Shown: piece after piece, positions 23,213-34,699 of the stretch
Layout of the letters: every line of letters starts with the position of its first letter
How positions within the stretch are numbered: position 1 is the first letter of the stretch
Origin: Dastarcus helophoroides
Taxonomy: Eukaryota; Arthropoda; Insecta; Coleoptera; Bothrideridae
Length of the DNA: 64,000 bases
Assembly: GCA_028583605.1 (NCBI GenBank)
Contig: CM053328.1
Span: 37,494,110-37,558,109 of the forward strand
Direction of reading: 5' to 3'
Notes under the pieces: model-generated
The model's input: only the letters and a program-made list of their open reading frames with translations
What the model was told of the DNA's origin: nothing
Database searches by the model: none
Program-made: the position numbers and the translations under genes

Positions 23213-23392
23213 TTTTTGGAACGGACTAGTTCTTGGTTATCTTCAAATATTGGTATATAAATCTTGTCCCCTGAAACCAAGAAAGATTAGTAGTCAGTAT
23301 CTCTCTGAAGATGATAGCTTGGCTATCGAAACGTGTTAGAGCAAGTGTTGTGTTTTTTAATCTTTCTTCGTTTCAAGGGACAAGATAAGCAA
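23213..23392. mobile_element. Foldback MITE, copy 9 (internally deleted)
   Basis: The left terminus (GGAACGGACTAG) and the first arm are followed almost directly by CAGTATCTCTCTGAAGATG and the second arm. The TTAAAAAACACAACAAAGG block of the first arm is deleted and the right end is cut after GGGACAAGAT. Confidence 0.8.
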
Positions 23393-23954
23393 TAAGTTGT
23401 TACTTAAGCTATTCTGTCTTCAGTCATTCAAAGGATATAATGTAACTTATGACTCGCTTTTGTTTGCTACTTTATTATTATTATTAAACTTGCAAATTTT
23501 CTTTATGATCTACAACAGTAGGTAACAGATGTTTGGGGTAATCTTGCAAAGATTGTCATTCGTTAGCAAAACAGTACACAATTCAGGAACTTCATTAATA
23601 AAATTTATCGTATCATTGAAAATTAAGTAAGATTAAATCGTTATTGATAATTATTAACCTCATAATATTTAGCAGCTTTATAACAATTTAGTAGCACATA
23701 ATACGTTAATTACAATTATAATACGTTAGTTACCTATCATAATACCCTGAATACAAATTTCATTCTAAAAGTTTGTTGATTTTTTTATGTCATTGTTGCC
23801 AATGGTACGATAAAGCTTCCAATGCAACTCGATTATTAGCGATTTAAACAATCTTGGATGTGGCCAGACGACTCGGCTAACATCTCGTCGCCTGGCAACG
23901 TCCTGTATTATTATAAATCGCATAATAATCCCGTTAAATTAATAACTACAATAA

Positions 23955-24122
23955 GTTTGGTGGAACGGACTGGTCCTTGGTTATCTTTAGAAATCGAAAT
24001 ACAAAACTTGTCCCCTGAGTATCTCTCTGAAGATGATAACTTGGCTGTCAACACGCGTTAGAACAACCTTTGTTGTGTTTTTTAATCTTTCTTGGTTTCA
24101 GAGGACTAGTTTTGTATTTCAA
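23955..24122. mobile_element. Foldback MITE, copy 10 (internally deleted)
   Basis: The left end GGTGGAACGGACTGG and TTGTCCCCTGA join directly to GTATCTCTCTGAAGATG and the second arm, which ends at TTTTGTATTTCAAG. Most of the inner part of the first arm is missing. Confidence 0.8.
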
Positions 24123-24660
24123 GCTATAATAAGACATACATTATAAATATTCACAATTCTACAATATTTAAAATAAAAATAATAAGAATTACAACCTGTA
24201 GCCTCATAACAGACATGACGAAGGCTGACAGTCGATTTTCAATGAGGAATTTTAGAATTAATCGCTATTTAAAAATGTAGCAAATAGTAGCATCGTTTAG
24301 AGAAAGCTCCATCTATCCAAAAAGCTATATTACAACTGATTTAGTGCAAAATTACCCGAGATATGTTCATTTATAAGGCGAAAAGTCCTGTTTTTTGGCA
24401 TTTCTTGATAATAGAGCAAACTACGACTATCAATTTGAATTATTCGAACCAATTTTGCGCCACAACATCATCAGAGGTTGATAAGAGTGGTTTCTTTTCA
24501 CCGTTCACCTTATCCAAAGATGTGGTTTATACTTAACTCCTATCCAAGTCATCTATTAATATTTAAGAAGCCTTGCCAATTTCGAAATAAATGTTGGTTT
24601 AAGTTCTGGGCTGTATGTGGATCTGATAACGAAGGCTTCCACGGCCAGAGTCAGCACAGG

Positions 24661-24835
24661 ATATACTTCTTCCGGGATTGGATCGTGTCAAAGAACTACT
24701 AAAAGTGTTCGACGTTTCGCCCACCATCGTAGGGTGCTTCTTCTTTGTTCCTGAAGAAGCCCCCTACGATGGTGGGCGAAACGTTCGAACACTTTTAGTA
24801 GTTCTTTGACACGGTCCAATCCTGGAAGAAGTATA
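24661..24835. repeat. 175-bp foldback (hairpin) element
   Basis: Arms of about 75 bp (ATATACTTCTTCCGGGATTG at the left; the inverse ending GGAAGAAGTATAT at the right) surround a short loop near 24737-24760. Both arms contain the GTTCGACGTTTCGCCCACC-type block. It is distinct in sequence from the main foldback family. Confidence 0.85.
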
Positions 24836-24969
24836 TCCAATGTATGCGGATCTAATATTTCCCAACCAAGAGCCTAATTTTCATTTGTTATCAACCATCT
24901 TGTCTAGAGGTACCACCAATTTTGGGAATTCTGACATTTAAGTGGCAAAGCGAAGTGCTGTTTTTTTTT

Positions 24970-25075
24970 AAGTTTAATCACTTGCAAAGGGTAACCCCAT
25001 TATGCCTTCAAAGCACTGCGAGTAGGATGCGGAAACAAGGATAGATGGCGATGAACCGCCTTCTTAAACAAGACT
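24970..25075 (-). mobile_element. Non-LTR retrotransposon 3' fragment
   Basis: On the minus strand it reads AGAAGGCGGTTCATCGCCAT and then CGCATCCTACTCGCAGTGC. It matches the fragment at 54442-54640, where the preceding coding sequence is recognisable as the end of a reverse transcriptase protein. A third trace lies at 58430-58510. Confidence 0.65.
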
Positions 25076-25239
25076 AGTGTAACGAAATGTAATTATAGAA
25101 TTAAGAAATTGTATTTTTTGGGGAAAATCCCTTTCTGGAACTAGTTCCATTGCTTGGAAGTTTGATAGACAAAAGAGCTTCCGTAGACAGATGTGCTCAT
25201 TGTAGTCAAGCTGGACCACACAAGAATTTTCTGTCTGCG

Positions 25240-27330
25240 ACACTGACTTGTATGCCTCAAGAATCCTGCCCTTGGGGAGGATCAATCCTATTAGTTCCTT
25301 CGAGCATCTTCCATGCTAGTACTTGCAGAAAAGAGACAAATCACCCACCATCCGCCTGTGGTCTAGTGTATCGAGCGAATCGATCAAACTCTCATCTGTT
25401 AGCTTGCTAAGACTGTTCAACACTTTTTGAGAAATCCAGTCCATCAACTTAATTCGATGATAGCCAGCCAAAGTAATAATAATTGTTTTAAGTTGTTAGT
25501 TTGGTGCAAGGTAGATCTTGGTAGTAACAACGTTTTTCTTCTTCGTCTTTACCTTTTTTTCGTCTTTTTCTTCTTCTTCTTCTCTTCTTCGTCGTTTTCG
25601 TCGTCTTCTTCGTCTTCTTCGTCTTTTTCGTCTTCTTCGTCTTCTTCGTCTTCTTCGTCTTCTTCGTCTTCTTCGTCTTCTTCGTCTTCTTCGTCTTCTT
25701 CGTCTTCTTCGTCTTCTTCGTCTTCTTCGTCTTCTTCGTCTTCTTCGTCTTCTTCGTCTTCTTCGTCTTCTTCGTCTTCTTCGTCTTCTTCGTCTTCTTC
25801 GTCTTCTTCGTCTTCTTCGTCTTCTTCGTCTTCTTCGTCTTCTTCGTCTTCTTCGTCTTCTTCGTCTTCTTCGTCTTCTTCGTCTTCTTCGTCTTCTTCG
25901 TCTTCTTCGTCTTCTTCGTCTTCTTCGTCTTCTTCGTCTTCTTCGTCTTCTTCGTCTTCTTCGTCTTCTTCGTCTTCTTCGTCTTCTTCGTCTTCTTCGT
26001 CTTCTTCGTCTTCTTCGTCTTCTTCGTCTTCTTCGTCTTCTTCGTCTTCTTCGTCTTCTTCGTCTTCTTCGTCTTCTTCGTCTTCTTCGTCTTCTTCGTC
26101 TTCTTCGTCTTCTTCGTCTTCTTCGTCTTCTTCGTCTTCTTCGTCTTCTTCGTCTTCTTCGTCTTCTTCGTCTTCTTCGTCTTCTTCGTCTTCTTCGTCT
26201 TCTTCGTCTTCTTCGTCTTCTTCGTCTTCTTCGTCTTCTTCGTCTTCTTCGTCTTCTTCGTCTTCTTCGTCTTCTTCGTCTTCTTCGTCTTCTTCGTCTT
26301 CTTCGTCTTCTTCGTCTTCTTCGTCTTCTTCGTCTTCTTCGTCTTCTTCGTCTTCTTCGTCTTCTTCGTCTTCTTCGTCTTCTTCGTCTTCTTCGTCTTC
26401 TTCGTCTTCTTCGTCTTCTTCGTCTTCTTCGTCTTCTTCGTCTTCTTCGTCTTCTTCGTCTTCTCGTCTTCTTCTTCTTCTCCTTCATCTTCTTCGTCTT
26501 CTTCGTCTTCGTCTTCTTCGTCTTCTTCGTCTTCTTCGTCTTCTTCGTCTTCTTCGTCTTCTTCGTCTTCTTCGTCTTCTTCGTCTTCTTCGTCTTCTTC
26601 GTCTTCTTCGTCTTCTTCGTCTTCTTCGTCTTCTTCGTCTTCTTCGTCTTCTTCGTCTTCTTCGTCTTCTTCGTCTTCTTCGTCTTCTTCGTCTTCTTCG
26701 TCTTCTTCGTCTTCTTCGTCTTCTTCGTCTTCTTCGTCTTCTTCGTCTTCTTCGTCTTCTTCGTCTTCTTCGTCTTCTTCGTCTTCTTCGTCTTCTTCGT
26801 CTTCTTCGTCTTCTTCGTCTTCTTCGTCTTCTTCGTCTTCTTCGTCTTCTTCGTCTTCTTCGTCTTCTCCTCTTCTTCGTCTCCTTCGTCTTCTTCGTCT
26901 TCTTCGTCTTCTCCTCCTTCTCTCTTTTCCTTCTCCTTCTCCTTCTCCTTCTCTCTCCTTCTTCTTCTTCTCCTTCTCCTTCTCCTTCTCCTTCTCCTTC
27001 TCCTTCCTTCTCCTTCTCCTTCTCCTTCTCCTTCTCCTTCTCCTTCTCCTTCTCCTTCTCCTTCTCCTTCTCCTTCTCCTTCTCCTTCTCCTCCTCCTTC
27101 TCCTTCTCCTTCTCCTTCTCCTTCTCCTTCTCTTCTCCTTCTCCTTCTCCTTCTTCTTCTTCTCCTTCTCCTTCTCGTTCTCCTTCTCGTTCCCCTACTC
27201 CTCCTCATTCTTCTTCTTTTTCTTCTTCTTCTTACTATCATTAATACCACTTAGTTTCTTGATTGGGAGTCTGGATTCTGGATTTGGAGTGGTTTGCTTA
27301 AAATTTATTTTAGGCCAAAACTTAGGCCAC
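25240..27330 (+). repeat. Microsatellite-bearing dispersed element, expanded copy
   Basis: The left flank (ATCAATCCTATTAGTTCC, CACCCACCATCCGCC, TAATAATAATTGTTTTAAG) matches 15930-16230 and the right flank (TTACTATCATTAATACCAC, then GGGAGTCTGGATTCTGG) matches the sequence just after the short CTT tract at 16270. The same element is therefore present three times in the window, and only this copy has a kilobase-scale microsatellite. Confidence 0.85.
25550..27235. repeat. Giant compound hexanucleotide microsatellite
   Basis: The tract begins with irregular CTT runs, passes into a nearly perfect (TTCGTC)n array from about 25590 to 26865 with one interruption at about 26463-26515, and continues as (TTCTCC)n to about 27180, ending in CTT runs. 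The very long serine, arginine or leucine frames in all registers are simply translations of this repeat and are not genes. Confidence 0.97.
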
Positions 27331-27479
27331 TTCCCCATCAGGCATCCTTCATTCATTCAACTATCCAACCTTGTTGAGAAACTGAAGAACGTCTCTTGGA
27401 TGCGCCTCTCTCAAACTGGCCGCACTAGGCCAGAAATACCCCAGCGTGGATCCTCTGATTGATGCCAGTGCCACGTAGC

Positions 27480-28344
27480 TTAGTTTCTTGACATTTCAGT
27501 TCAAAAATTGAAATTTTGAAACTAACCCTACTCTTTGACTTTTTGTCGAATATTTACGCTTGAAATTTTGAATTTAAACTTAAACTGCTTTCAAAATAGC
27601 CAAAAGCTTGTTTTAAAACTGAACATTATTGCTTTCTTCGTAAATTTTGAGTTTTCAGTCAAATAATTGAATCGATCTGGAAATTGTTTGGACTAATTGC
27701 AACATTTCGACTAAAATCTCTGAATCTCCACTTTAAATGGACAACTTTTACTTTTTTTAAGTATCTAATTTTTGTTTAAAATTTTGCGTTTAATCGTCAA
27801 AGAATGTTTTCTGTTTACTCTCAACATTTCAGCTATTACATCTTTCCTGCAAAAAGTCAACTGTTAAACTCCTCTTTTTCTCAGAAGTCTTTGTTTTTGC
27901 ATCGAGATTTCGATTTTAAGCTAGAAATGTAGATTTAAACGTGTAATTTTAAAAGAAAAAATTACTTAATTAATTTTGAAGTATTTTTCAAATGTCAACT
28001 TGGACGTTTCCCAGTTTAAACTTTACTCGTTCTAAAATTTCTTCAAAACCAAATTCTCTATCAAAAACCAAAATTTCTACTCTTTTCTTAGAAAGGCGGC
28101 GTTTTCTGGAGCGTTTCGATATTAATCTCGAAGCAAATTTTCTAGTTTCGAAAAATAACAGCAGAAGTATATAATTTTTGACACTTTGAATTTAGATTCA
28201 AAATTTTACGAGAAAAGAAAGAATCAAAATTAATCGCAGGATTTAGAGAAACCAATTAAGGTTTAGGGGAAAAGCTGGAAATTTAAAAAGAACAAAAGCG
28301 ATAAACATTTCCACAAAAAAAGAGGAAAGTCAAAAATTTGCTAT
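27480..28344. other. AT-rich non-coding DNA, nothing recognised
   Basis: This is diffuse AAATTT-rich sequence without clear periodicity. The frame at 27992-28174 shows no domain and is judged chance. Confidence 0.45.
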
Positions 28345-28436
28345 CTCTCTGAAGATTATCGAAACGCGTACGAACCTTTGTTGTGTTTTTTAATCTTTTT
28401 TGGTTTCAGGGAACAAAATTTGTATTTCAATTTTTG
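28345..28436. mobile_element. Foldback MITE, copy 11 (fragment)
   Basis: Only the second arm is present, damaged, from ATCTCTCTGAAGATTATCG to AATTTGTATTTCAATTTTTG. Confidence 0.75.
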
Positions 28437-28439
28437 CCT

Positions 28440-30065
28440 ATAAAGCCTAAAATGCTCCAAAGGTCAAATTTTCGAAAAAAAACTTCAAATTATAAAATAA
28501 AATTTTCTTTGAATTCAAAGAGTTCAAATTTCGAAAAAAATATGTTTGATTCTAAACTCTAAATTAAAAAAGTCAAAGTTTCGAGAAAAATTTTAAAAAA
28601 AACTGCTGATTTTTCCCTTTAAATTTCGAGAGAGAAAACCTTCAAATTATAAAATAACATATCTTCATTTTCTTTAAATTTCGAGCTTGGAGTTCAAATT
28701 TTGGAAAAAATATATATTTATTTTTAAACTCTAAATTAAGAAAGATCAAAGTTGCCAGAAATATTCAAAAAACTGCCGAGTTTTCCTCAGAAATTTTGAT
28801 AGAATAAATTTCAATTAGAAAATATATTCATTTTTAAATTTCGAGCTTTAGGCTCAAATTTTGGAAAAAATAGATTTGGCCCTAAACAGTAAATTAAAAA
28901 AGTTAAGATTTCGAGGAAAAACTCAAAAAACTGCCAAATTTTCATTTCAAATTTCGAGAAAAAAAGACTTCAAATTGTAAAATGAAATTTCCTTTAATTT
29001 TCAACATTTTGAGCTCAAATTTTGGAAAAAAATATATTTGGTTCTAAACTTAAGTTTAAAAAAGTCAAGATTTCGAGGAAAATTCTGCCAAGTTTTCATC
29101 TAAAATCTCGAAAAAAACTTCAAATTATAAAATAAAACTTTCCTTCAAATTTCGACCTTTGTGTCAAATTTTGGAAAAAAAAATATATTTGTTTATAAAC
29201 CCTAAATTAAAAAAGTGTACGTTTCAAGAGAAATTTAAATAACTGCCAAGTTTGCATCGGAAATTTCGAGAAAAGTAAAACTTCATGTCATAAAATAAAA
29301 CTTTCTTTAAATTTTGACCTTTGCGTCAAATTTTGGGGAAAAATATACTTTATTCTAACCCCTAAATTAAAAAAAAACCTAAGTTTCGAGAAAAATTTAA
29401 AAAACTCCCAAGTTTTCACCGGAAATTTTGAGAAAAGGAAACTTCAAATCATAAAATAAAATTTTCTTTAACTTTGAGTTTAAATTTTGGAAAAAAATAT
29501 ATTTGATTGAATTATTTAAATTAATTTTAAACTCTAAATTAAAAAAGTCAAAGTTTCGAGAAATATTCAAAAAACCGCCAAGTTTTTCATCGGAAATTTG
29601 GAGAAAAAAATTCGGATTATAAAATAAGATTTTCTTTAAATTGCTACCTTCGAGCTTAAATGTTGGGAAGTCATAGTTTCGAAAAACATTCAAAAATAAA
29701 ATTTTCATCGAAATTTCTAGAGAAAGAGCTTTAATTTATGAAACTAATTTTCTTTAAATTTCGATCATTTCGATCTTTGAGTTGAAGTTTTGAAAAAGGA
29801 AAATTTATTTGTTTCTAAACCCCAAATTAAAAAAGTCAACGTTTCTAGAAAAATTCAAAAAACTGCCTAGTTTTCATCGGAAATTTCGAGAGAAAAAAAG
29901 TTCAAAATAATAAAGTAAAGATAAAAGTAGAAAGTAAGTTAAATTAACCTTTGAGTTCAAATTTTAAAAAAGAAAGATATTTGATTCTAAAATCTAAATT
30001 CAAAACCGTGAAAGCTCCGAGGAAAAATTCAGAAAACTGCCAAGTTTTCATCGAAAATTTCAAGA
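28440..30065. repeat. Degenerate tandem repeat, units of about 155-170 bp
   Basis: A unit containing CTAAATTAAAAAAGTCAA, a CAAAGTTTCGAG block, an AACTGCCAAGTTTTC block and TTCAAATTATAAAATAAA recurs about ten times (near 28560, 28732, 28890, 29046, 29200, 29363, 29533, 29820 and beyond). Divergence between units is high, so the array is old. No coding potential was seen. Confidence 0.7.
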
Positions 30066-30369
30066 AACTCTTTGGTTTAAACCGAAATTTCTAAATGAGA
30101 AATTAAGATTTTAGGAGTAAATGTTCACAATAATTTTAAAAAATAGACCCTAGTTTAAGTTTAATGTCGAAATTTTAAGTAAATAGTTAGTTTCAACCCA
30201 AAATGTTACAAAAACTTCGAAAAGATTAAATTCGAAATTTTGAGAAGTGAATATTTCCATTTAAAAGTTAAAATTTTAAAAAACGAAGTAACTGAAAAGT
30301 TTTAATCAGAAATTTTGATTCTAATGAACAGACTAATATTTTTAAACATTTATCAGATTCAGTGTTTGG

Positions 30370-30490
30370 AAACCTAAGACCGGTTTCGATCTTTTTAGAT
30401 CCTGTCAGTTGGGTATTCGAGTTGGATTTACCAAACTGACGGGATCTAAAAAGATCGACGAGATCTAATACGATCGAAACCGGTTTTTGG
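30370..30490. repeat. Inverted repeat at the start of a satellite array
   Basis: AGACCGGTTTCGATCTTTTT and the inverse AAAAAGATCG, later GATCGAAACCGG, flank a short unpaired centre; GGTTTCCAAAC lies just outside on the right and GGAAACC on the left. The GATCGAAACCGG motif recurs in the array that follows. Confidence 0.7.
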
Positions 30491-30499
30491 TTTCCAAAC

Positions 30500-32245
30500 T
30501 CTGAATCTGATAAATGTTCAAACCTATTGGTCTGTGCTTTAGAATCTAGTCTTCTGGGGCTACAAAGCAACTACATTGCTAAGAGTTTGTGGTTCAACCT
30601 GTTGGTAGTTCGGCTACCTATGATTCACGCTTAGAGGACTGCATATTGTAGTCTAGGTTGCATTCTATTTGCATACGACACTTGCTGAGATATTTGTCAG
30701 CATTCGGGTTGTGTATACCAAACTGACGATATGTAATAAGATCGAAACCAGTTTTTGGTTTCCAAACTCTGAATCTGATAAATGATCAAACCTATTGGTC
30801 TGTGCATTAGAACCTAATCTTTTGGGGATTTTCTAGAGAGTAACCGCTTTGCTAAGCATTTGTGGTTCAACTGTTGGTAGTTCGACTACCTATGATCCAC
30901 TATAGACGCTTAGAGGAGTGCATATTGTAGTCTAGGTTGCATTCTGTTTGCACACGACACTTGCTGGAGTATCTACTTGCTGAAAGATGTGTCAGCATTC
31001 AGGTTGTATACGCCAAACTGGCGATATCTAATAAAATCAAAACCGGTCTTTGTATTCCAAACTCTTAATCTGATAAATATTCAAACCTATTGATCTGTGC
31101 ATCAGAATGTAGTCTTCTGGGGCTTGCCTACAAAGCAACTACTTTGCTAAGAGTTTATGGTTAAACTGTTGGTAGTTCGGCTACTAATGATCCACTGTAC
31201 GCGCTTAGAGGGGTGCATGCTGTAGTCTAGGTTGCATTCTATTTGCATACGACACTTGCTGGAGTATCTACTTGCCGGAACATTTATCAGTATTAGGGTT
31301 GTATATACCAAATGGACGCGATCTAATAAAATCGAGCTGGTCTTTGGTTTCCAAACTCAGAATCTAATAAATGTTCAAATCTATTGGTCTGTGCATCAGA
31401 ATCTAGTCTTCTGTGGCTTTCCTACAAAGCAACTTCTTTGCTAAGAGTTTGTGGTTCAACCGCTGGTAGTTCGGTTATCTACAATCCACGATACATGCTT
31501 AGAGGGCTGCATACTGTACTCTCCGGGATTTTCTAGAGAGTAACCGCTCTGCTAAGCGTTTGTGGTTCAACTGTTGGTAGTTCGACTACCTATGATCCAC
31601 TATAGACGCTTAGAGGACTGCATATTGTAGTTTAGGTTGCATTCTGTTTGCATAGGACACTTGCTGGAGTATCTACTTGCTGAAAGATGTGTCAGCATTC
31701 AGGTTGTATATGCCAAACTGACGATATCTAATAAGATCGAAACCGGTCTTTGTATTCCAAACTCTTAATCTGATAAATGTTCAAACCTATTGATCTGTGC
31801 ATCAGAATGTAGTCTTCTGGGGCTTGCCTACAAAGCAACTACTTTGCTAAGAGTTTGTAGTTAAACTGTTGGTAGTTCGGCTACTAATGATCCACTATAC
31901 GCGCTTAGAGGGGTGCATGCTGCAGGTTGCATTCTATTTGCATACGACACTTGCTGGAGTATCTACTTGCCGGAACATTTATCAGTATTAGGGTTGTATA
32001 TACCAAATGGACGAGATCTAATAAAAACGAACCAGTCTTTGGTTTCCAAACTCAGAGTCTAATAAATGCTCAAATGTATTGGTCTGTGCATCAGAATCTA
32101 GTCTTCTGTGGCTTTTCCTACAAAGCAACTTCTTTGCTAAGCGTTTGTGGTTCAACCGCTGGTAGTTCGGTTATCTACAATCCACGATACATGCTTAGAG
32201 GGCTGCATACTGTACTCTAGGTTGCATTCTATTTGCATAAGAAAT
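30500..32245. repeat. Satellite array, ~290-bp units with ~695-bp higher-order period
   Basis: Units share CTGAATCTGATAAATG, TATTGGTCTGTGCATCAG, CTACAAAGCAAC, GGTTCAACTGTTGGTAG and GGTTGCATTCTATTTGCAT. The last motif recurs near 30655, 30940, 31230, 31636, 31925 and 32218. A long match between 30820-31520 and 31515-32215 offset by 695 bp shows a higher-order duplication. Short open frames at 31232 and 31927 are copies of the same repeat and not genes. Confidence 0.85.
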
Positions 32246-33690
32246 TTTGAGAAAAAATAAAAATGTTTAAGACGAAATCCGAATCTTGTAAAATATTCTT
32301 TTACGTAATTTTGAGTTTGTGCAAAACGTTTGAGCGACATTTAAAATAAAAATAAATTCGATACGTAAACTTTAAAGAAAAGTGAAAATTTCGAGCGTAA
32401 CTTTACGAAATTAGGCATGATAACTGTAAAGTCTGAACTCAGAACTGTGAAAAAAAGTTAAATTAAATTTGATTTTGCAAGAAAGTCAAAATTTAGAATT
32501 AATGTCGAAATTGTTGTATGAAAAACTTATTCTTTAGAAGAAGTCTGATCTTAAAGTAGACTTTGTTTAAAATAGTTAATATTTAGAAGAAAAGAATCTA
32601 CATTTATAAAAAATTCAAGTTTTGACATGAAATTTAAAAAAGGAAGTTGAAATTTGGAGTTCATACTCAAAATTTGGAATTGAAACTCAAAATTTGGAGT
32701 CCAAACTCAAAATTTCAGCAAAAAAAGTCAAAATATTAAAGTAGTAATCCCAGGAAATAGAAACATCAACGTATCTAAAAAATAGTTTAGATTTTTAGCG
32801 AAAGATTAAGATTTTAAAAAGAAGTAAAGGTTAAAAGTTCAAGATATAAAATTTGAGAAAAAATCGACATTTTGACAAAAAAAGAAATTGGATATCAATA
32901 AAAAAAATGTGAAATTTTCCTTAGGTTTAAATTAAACACTTTTCGGGAAAAATTATTCTAAAAGGAATGCGGAATGCATTTTAAAAAAATCGTCCTAATG
33001 CAAGAAATGCTGAAAAACTAAACTCAATATTTTGTGGAAAAAAATCATAATTTCTATAAAAAATTGTTTAAATTTTAAGTACAAAGTTGAAAGTTTTGGA
33101 AAGAGATAAACATTTCAATTTCAAACTGAACAATTTCAGAAAACAGAGCAAAATATTGCGAAATAACCTGGAATTGACCAAAAAAACTGGAATTGTTCAA
33201 TTAAAAAATTAAAATTCAAAATTGAAAGCTTGCAAAAAGTCCTGTCGAGAAGAACAAGCTTAAAACTTGATTTTTTAAAATGACGTTCTAAAAGAACTTT
33301 CAAAAAACATTTCCTAATAAAACCAAAATTTTGGGAAATGACACTTTTTAGAAAAATATTTAAATATTTAATATAAAAATGAAATGTTATTTAAAGAGCA
33401 TTTTCTATTCCAAAATTTAACAGTACATGTGAAATTTCAAAATTTTGAGAAAAGAATTCGAAACGCAAAAATTTCAAAGGAAAATTTGGAGAACCTTTTT
33501 TTTTAAAAAAAAAATCCACTTTTATCGATATGCATTTCAGGAATTAGTTACCTCACACAGTGACCTTTGTTTAGAGAAACCTTTAAGGTTGCAGCCCACT
33601 TTTGGTTGTAATTCTCAGCAATAACCCCTTAAATTAGCATTAACAAATTTTTTTCTTGTAAGATACTGTCGAAAGCACATCTTGCTTAAT
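32246..33690. other. AT-rich non-coding DNA, diffuse repeats
   Basis: The sequence is dominated by AAATTTCGA- and CAAAATTTGGA-type motifs (a local triplication of CTCAAAATTTGGA near 32660-32720). No gene, RNA or defined transposon was recognised. Confidence 0.5.
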
Positions 33691-33699
33691 GGAGTCTGC

Positions 33700-33850
33700 G
33701 CCCGTTAGATGTTTATGTGGCTGAATTATAAGTTGGAAGTGTTCATAGAGACAGTACCACACTGATGTGTCCAAGAAAGGCCGAAACTGGCCAATGATTG
33801 TGGTTGTAACTGTTTTCAGCTTTTAGCTGGTTCGCACTGTTTGATTACAT
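33700..33850. repeat. Fragment related to the TIR element at 7899
   Basis: GTCCAAGAAAGGCCGAAAC followed by GATTGTGGTTGTAACTG is the inverted match of the interior of 7940-8010. Terminal repeats were not found. Confidence 0.5.
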
Positions 33851-34699
33851 AACGTTCAATTGAAATCCGAGTTAAAATCTACAATTTATCTAAACTTTGA
33901 CGTACTTTACATAACCTAAAGTTTAAATTTTTTAGAAACACTGACTTGCTTTATTGAAATTTCAATTTCAACCCCAAAGTTCGAGTTTATTCTCCATATT
34001 TCGAATTTGATATAATTTTTTTTTGTTTTTAATTGTTCCTGTTCAAACTCAATTTTTTATTAAAAGATTTAAAATTGTTCCCAACAGTTGGACAATTTTT
34101 TACAATTCCACGTTTATATATAAACTTGAAATTTCCAAACTAAATAATATTTTTATTATAATTAAATTTTGAGCATTTTTTCGTGAAATTTCATCTTTTT
34201 TTGAAATTTCCCAATTTACGTTATTTTAAAATTATATGTATTTTTAAAATAGCAACTTTAAAACCGTAATTTCTTGTAAAATGTTGAATTCATTTTATAA
34301 ATCTTAAATTTTTCTCAAAATTTGAGAACTTAAATCTCTCAAATTTTTCTCAAAATTTGAGAGATTTAAGTTCGTTTCGAGTAATGTTTCATATTTTTGA
34401 CCCCAAACGCTTTAGTTTCAACTTAAAATTGCACGTCGTAGTTTACCAAAAAAAACGACTTTTTATATAATTTTTTTCAAAGTATTTTGATTTCAAAATA
34501 AAAATTTAAAAATGCTAAAAATTCATTCTAAGAATTCTGATTTTAAGGTCGACTTTTACTTGGGTGGTTCGACTTTGCATCAAATGCCAGCAGTTTCATT
34601 CTATTTCCTACTCTATTCCTATAGTTGCAGTTCCTCAGAAAATTACTGAAATTTCAGCTCCATTGAAGCATCAAGTTTTAGTCCTAGTGATGACATGAT

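Noticed and set aside
25427..27254. Reading frames of about 580-605 codons rich in Ser, Arg, Leu, Phe or Lys-Thr
   Set aside because: They are translations of the (TTCGTC)n and (TTCTCC)n microsatellite, open in several registers on both strands.
28440..30065. CRISPR-like regular spacing
   Set aside because: Units are imperfect, AT-rich, far longer than CRISPR repeats and have no unique spacers; the context is a eukaryotic nuclear genome.
31232..32220. Two similar frames starting MHSICIRHLLEYLL
   Set aside because: They are 695 bp apart because they lie in successive higher-order units of a satellite; the frame is incidental.
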